Source of the DNA: Dehalococcoidia bacterium | Lineage (GTDB): Bacteria; Chloroflexota; Dehalococcoidia; GIF9; AB-539-J10 | Assembly: GCA_030626915.1 (NCBI GenBank) | Contig: DAOUTC010000031.1 | Coordinates: 1-10,441, forward strand | Direction: 5' to 3' | Length of the DNA: 10,441 bases | Shown: positions 6,151-10,441 of the stretch, in pieces | Numbering within the stretch: position 1 is the stretch's first letter | How the letters are laid out: every line of letters begins with the position of its first letter | Program-made: the position numbers and the translations under genes | Notes under the pieces: model-generated | Seen by the model: the letters and a program-made list of their open reading frames with translations, nothing else | What the model was told of the DNA's origin: nothing | Database searches by the model: none

Positions 6151-6752
6151 CCAGACAGCCCCCCTAAAATCCCCTCAGCTCTTTCTATTGTCTGAGGGTG
6201 TAACTTTAATCTTTCTTTGACTTCATTAGCACCGCGAGTCTCAGAATGGAAATTAAAATTTATCGCCACCTTTGTAGTTTCACCCTTTACTGGAGGAGCA
6301 CTCATTGTTACAATGAACTCCTTAAAATGGAAACATACCATGCCACCAATTTCATAATCTTCTGCAAATAGTTCCTTAAGTTTAGCATCGTTAGGCGCAA
6401 ATAGAGCTTCCAAATGAGTGCTCTCTTTTTGACTATGAAAACTATAGTTAAATCCTACAGCCACAAATGGTGTCTCTGGTAAACAAGAAACAAATCCTGT
6501 AGCTATTTTAGGCAGTAACTCAATACCTTCAGGAGTTATAGTTTTCAAGGATATTTGCAATCTATTTTCATCAAGAACAAAGGAAATCCGCTCAGTCTCA
6601 ACAAGTGAAAATGGCGGGGTGTGAGCGAAGTTAATCACTGTGTCTTTAATTATACTCTTCTCATACAGCCATTCTTTAGAAGCAATAGACGGATTATAGT
6701 TCCTAGCCAGAATAACAATATTTGCGCCACTTAAGGCAAATACATTACTCAA
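6147..6752 (-). CDS. Conserved-looking hypothetical protein, first cassette gene
   Basis: A 201-residue soluble protein I cannot assign. Visible features are an N-terminal NIVILARNYNPSIASKEWL segment (11-29), a segment PFSLVETERISFVLDENRLQ (47-66), a TGFVSCLPETPFVAVGFNY stretch (86-104), and a C-terminal half with alternating beta-like segments (VCFHFKEFIVTMSA, KVAINFNFH) before a basic, helical tail. The NPSI-x3-EWL pattern recalls uncharacterised bacterial and archaeal proteins (perhaps TIGR04255-like), but I cannot confirm that. No transmembrane or signal segment is seen. The start is TTG at 6752: a perfect AGGAGG lies 5 bases upstream, and a perfect extended -10 lies about 27 bases upstream, so the start is well supported. 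The gene ends in a 4-base overlap with the next, showing an operon. Confidence 0.85.
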   Translation of the reverse strand: MSNVFALSGANIVILARNYNPSIASKEWLYEKSIIKDTVINFAHTPPFSLVETERISFVLDENRLQISLKTITPEGIELLPKIATGFVSCLPETPFVAVGFNYSFHSQKESTHLEALFAPNDAKLKELFAEDYEIGGMVCFHFKEFIVTMSAPPVKGETTKVAINFNFHSETRGANEVKERLKLHPQTIERAEGILGGLSG

Positions 6753-6757
6753 GACCC

Positions 6758-6763
6758 CCTCCT
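6758..6763 (-). promoter_or_regulatory. Shine-Dalgarno fixing the TTG start of the first cassette gene
   Basis: Perfect AGGAGG on the minus strand, 5 bases before the TTG at 6752. There is no early ATG in the frame, so this site supports translation from TTG. Confidence 0.8.
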
Positions 6764-6778
6764 AATTGTTTTTTATTC

Positions 6779-6787
6779 ATTATAACA
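6779..6787 (-). promoter_or_regulatory. Extended -10 promoter of the three-gene cassette
   Basis: TGTTATAAT on the minus strand is a perfect TG-n-TATAAT extended -10. No -35 is recognisable at 16-18 bases, as expected for extended -10 promoters. Transcription should begin near 6772, leaving a leader of about 20 bases that contains the SD at 6758-6763. Confidence 0.7.
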
Positions 6788-6861
6788 CAACACCATCTTA
6801 GCGCGTTATTAGGAATTAAAAAGTAAAGCTAAAAGATGCCCCCTCTACTCCTACGGACCTT

Positions 6862-6878
6862 TTCAAGGTAACCTTGAA
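6862..6878. promoter_or_regulatory. 17-base palindrome, candidate operator
   Basis: TTCAAGGTAACCTTGAA is a perfect inverted repeat of two 8-base arms around one central A. It sits between the divergent cassette and gyrB promoters, its centre about 98 bases upstream of the predicted cassette start and about 58 upstream of the predicted gyrB start. The size and symmetry fit a dimeric regulator's site. It is not followed by a T-run and has a one-base loop, so it is not a terminator. The binding protein is unknown. Confidence 0.5.
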
Positions 6879-6912
6879 TGATATCGCTAAATATGCCTTC
6901 TATCTCTAGATA

Positions 6913-6921
6913 TGCTATAAT
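6913..6921 (+). promoter_or_regulatory. Extended -10 promoter of gyrB
   Basis: TGCTATAAT is a perfect TG-n-TATAAT motif. The sequence 17 bases upstream (ATGCCT) is not a -35. Transcription should start near 6928, giving gyrB a leader of about 170 bases. No nearer promoter of similar quality is seen. Confidence 0.7.
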
Positions 6922-6927
6922 ATAAAC

Positions 6928-9004
<2,077 letters not shown>

Positions 9005-9033
9005 GAGTTTGCTCGGCTCTTCATGTTTAGCAG

Positions 9034-9630
9034 CTAACAATACAGCTTTTGCTCCATTATATACTTCTCCACCTTGTCAGGCACTAAGTAGCGGATAGTC
9101 AACCCTTGGGCTACACGTTGACGGATCTTCGAAGAGCTAACCTCGATAATAGGTGCATCGAGTTCTATAACGCTGTGTACTAATCCCGAAATACGCGATT
9201 CTAAAAATTTTAAGTCTGGCAAACTTAAATCCAACCTCGGGACAACTACCAATTGACACATCTGCACCAGCTTGGCCGGCTCCTTCCATAAATGAAATCC
9301 AGCAAGGCTGTCACTACCAAGAATAAAGAAGAAAGACTGTTCGCCTAACTGGCTCCGAAGAGTGGTTATAGTGTCTATGGAATAAGAGGGACCACCGCGC
9401 TCTACTTCCAGAGTACAAAGTTTAAAGTAGGGGTTATTAGCAATAGCCAAGCGCACCATCTCTACCCGATGGATTGCTGGGGTAATAGTATGGTCTACTT
9501 TGAACCATGGTTGTCCCGCAGGCACAAAGAGAACCTCACTAAGCCCCAGCTTTACCCTTGCTTCTTCAGCTACCACAAGGTGCCCTACATGAATAGGATC
9601 AAATGTGCCTCCGAGAATACCTATATGCAT
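9034..9630 (-). CDS. nadD: Nicotinate-nucleotide adenylyltransferase
   Basis: NadD joins nicotinate mononucleotide to ATP to form deamido-NAD, the shared step of NAD synthesis. The 198-residue protein matches the usual length. It opens with GGTFDPIHVGHL (7-18), containing the nucleotidyltransferase HxGH motif (His14, His17), and has PSYSIDT (81-87) and GSDSL (105-109). It ends with SSSKIR (165-170), the counterpart of the usual ISSTxIR motif, and RYLVPDKVEKYI. All nucleotide-binding motifs are in place. The ATG at 9630 follows the obg stop by 4 bases, so the two are co-transcribed; its SD is weak (AGTGA region), which fits coupling. Its tail lies 29 bases from the convergent gyrB stop, with only a weak hairpin between them. 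CoaD shares the fold, but length and motifs favour NadD. Confidence 0.95.
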   Translation of the reverse strand: MHIGILGGTFDPIHVGHLVVAEEARVKLGLSEVLFVPAGQPWFKVDHTITPAIHRVEMVRLAIANNPYFKLCTLEVERGGPSYSIDTITTLRSQLGEQSFFFILGSDSLAGFHLWKEPAKLVQMCQLVVVPRLDLSLPDLKFLESRISGLVHSVIELDAPIIEVSSSKIRQRVAQGLTIRYLVPDKVEKYIMEQKLYC

Positions 9631-9634
9631 TGTT

Positions 9635-10441
9635 TCACTTTTTAGGTCTGGGATGAAATACTGCTACTTCGGGCGGCGAAATCACTTTCTTTTCTCGGTT
9701 CACTCGTTCAACCATTTCAATACACATACTGGTAAACTCTACCACACCTTGCCCACTAAGTGCTGAAATAAAGAAAACAGGCACCTGTAGTAAATCAAGG
9801 CACTGCCTTATGTCAAGCAAACTAGATTGAACTTGCGGCAGGTCCACTTTGTTCACAGCTATAATTCTTGCTTTCTGGCATAATTCGGTTTTATATAGAG
9901 TCAGCTCCTCACTCAGCTTGATGAAGTCATCAAAAATAGTTGGCGAAGTGCCATCCAACAAATAAACTAGCAACTTAGTTCTCTCAATGTGCCGTAAAAA
10001 CTCATATCCTAATCCTTTACCAATATGCGCACCTTCGATAAGCGCCGGCATTTCAGCCACTACGAAATCTCTCCTGCTGCCTCGAATAACCCCTAAAACC
10101 GGGTGCCGCGTAGTAAAAGGATAATCTGCTATTTTAGGTCTAGCCCCTGTTATAACAGATAATAAAGAAGATTTGCCTGAATTGGGGTATCCAATGATGC
10201 ATATATCAGTAACGAGTTTTAGTTCAAGGATGACTTGGCGCTCCTCACCTGATTCCCCTTTACCAGCTACTCTGGGGGCCTGATTTGCCACTGTAGCAAA
10301 ATGTATGTTGCCTAATCCTCCTTTGCCACCCCTAGCTATTAAGACTTTCTGTTCCGAAGCAAGTAAATCGCCTAGAAGTTTTTCTTCTCCCGCCTCAGCC
10401 TTAATAGAAACCACAGTTCCCACAGGCACCAAAATATTTAG
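9635..10441 (-). CDS. obg: Obg-family GTPase, N-terminus outside window, lacks C-terminal OCT domain
   Basis: A ribosome-associated GTPase (50S maturation, stress and cell-cycle links by family knowledge). The frame is open to the window edge, so the start lies beyond 10441; the visible part begins in the glycine-rich Obg domain (ILVPVGTVV, then RGGKGGLGN with FATVANQAP). The G domain has G1 GYPNSGKSS, G2 ADYPFTTRHPVLGV, G4 NKVD and G5 SALSGQG. The G3 segment reads AEMPALIEGAHIGKGLG where the family normally has ADIPGLIEGAH, so the DxxG motif is ExxA. The protein stops at VFHPRPKK directly after the G domain, without the OCT domain found in many Obg proteins. The stop is 4 bases before nadD, so there is no room for a lost domain. 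No frameshift is visible. Function as a GTPase is likely but possibly altered. Confidence 0.9.
   Translation of the reverse strand, partial: LNILVPVGTVVSIKAEAGEEKLLGDLLASEQKVLIARGGKGGLGNIHFATVANQAPRVAGKGESGEERQVILELKLVTDICIIGYPNSGKSSLLSVITGARPKIADYPFTTRHPVLGVIRGSRRDFVVAEMPALIEGAHIGKGLGYEFLRHIERTKLLVYLLDGTSPTIFDDFIKLSEELTLYKTELCQKARIIAVNKVDLPQVQSSLLDIRQCLDLLQVPVFFISALSGQGVVEFTSMCIEMVERVNREKKVISPPEVAVFHPRPKK

Overview
The window looks like chromosome from a Dehalococcoidia-like member of the Chloroflexota, moderately AT-rich. This is inferred from protein style and gene content: a gyrB / rel / hisS / nadD / obg neighbourhood of the kind I recall from Dehalococcoides, a Chloroflexota-like LexA, and frequent TTG starts behind strong Shine-Dalgarno (SD) sequences. 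No species can be named from the sequence alone. Nearly all of the window is coding.

Layout, left to right. (1) The 3' end of ilvE (+) enters from the left edge and ends at 380, overlapping the tail of a convergent gene. (2) A tight minus-strand cluster reads leftward from about 4060: rel ((p)ppGpp synthetase/hydrolase), rpsT (ribosomal protein S20), lexA (SOS repressor) and a class II aldolase. Its members overlap or lie 5-10 bases apart, so one transcript probably carries all four. (3) hisS (+) is transcribed divergently from rel, with about 110 bases between the starts. (4) A minus-strand cassette of three overlapping genes of unknown function (6752 down to 5463) lies between hisS and gyrB. 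(5) A 347-base divergent intergenic region (6753-7099) holds two perfect extended -10 promoters facing apart, a 17-base palindrome between them, and a structured leader of about 170 bases ahead of gyrB. (6) gyrB (+) is complete. (7) nadD and obg (both -) converge on gyrB from the right; obg runs off the right edge.

How the genes fit together. The cluster in (2) joins the stringent response (Rel), a ribosomal subunit protein (S20) and DNA-damage control (LexA) in one unit. HisS, GyrB, NadD and Obg supply translation, DNA supercoiling, NAD synthesis and a ribosome-associated GTPase. Most of the window is therefore growth and stress housekeeping.

The less ordinary points are: a dispersed-repeat fragment read in frame as the C-terminal tail of S20, just ahead of the lexA SD; an Obg with no C-terminal domain and an altered G3 motif; a GyrB with substitutions beside its ATP-lid glycine motif; and the unknown three-gene cassette with its divergent, palindrome-bearing control region. 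I see no CRISPR array, tRNA, rRNA, transposase or complete mobile element. The cassette is the best candidate for something undescribed, but the sequence does not show what it does.
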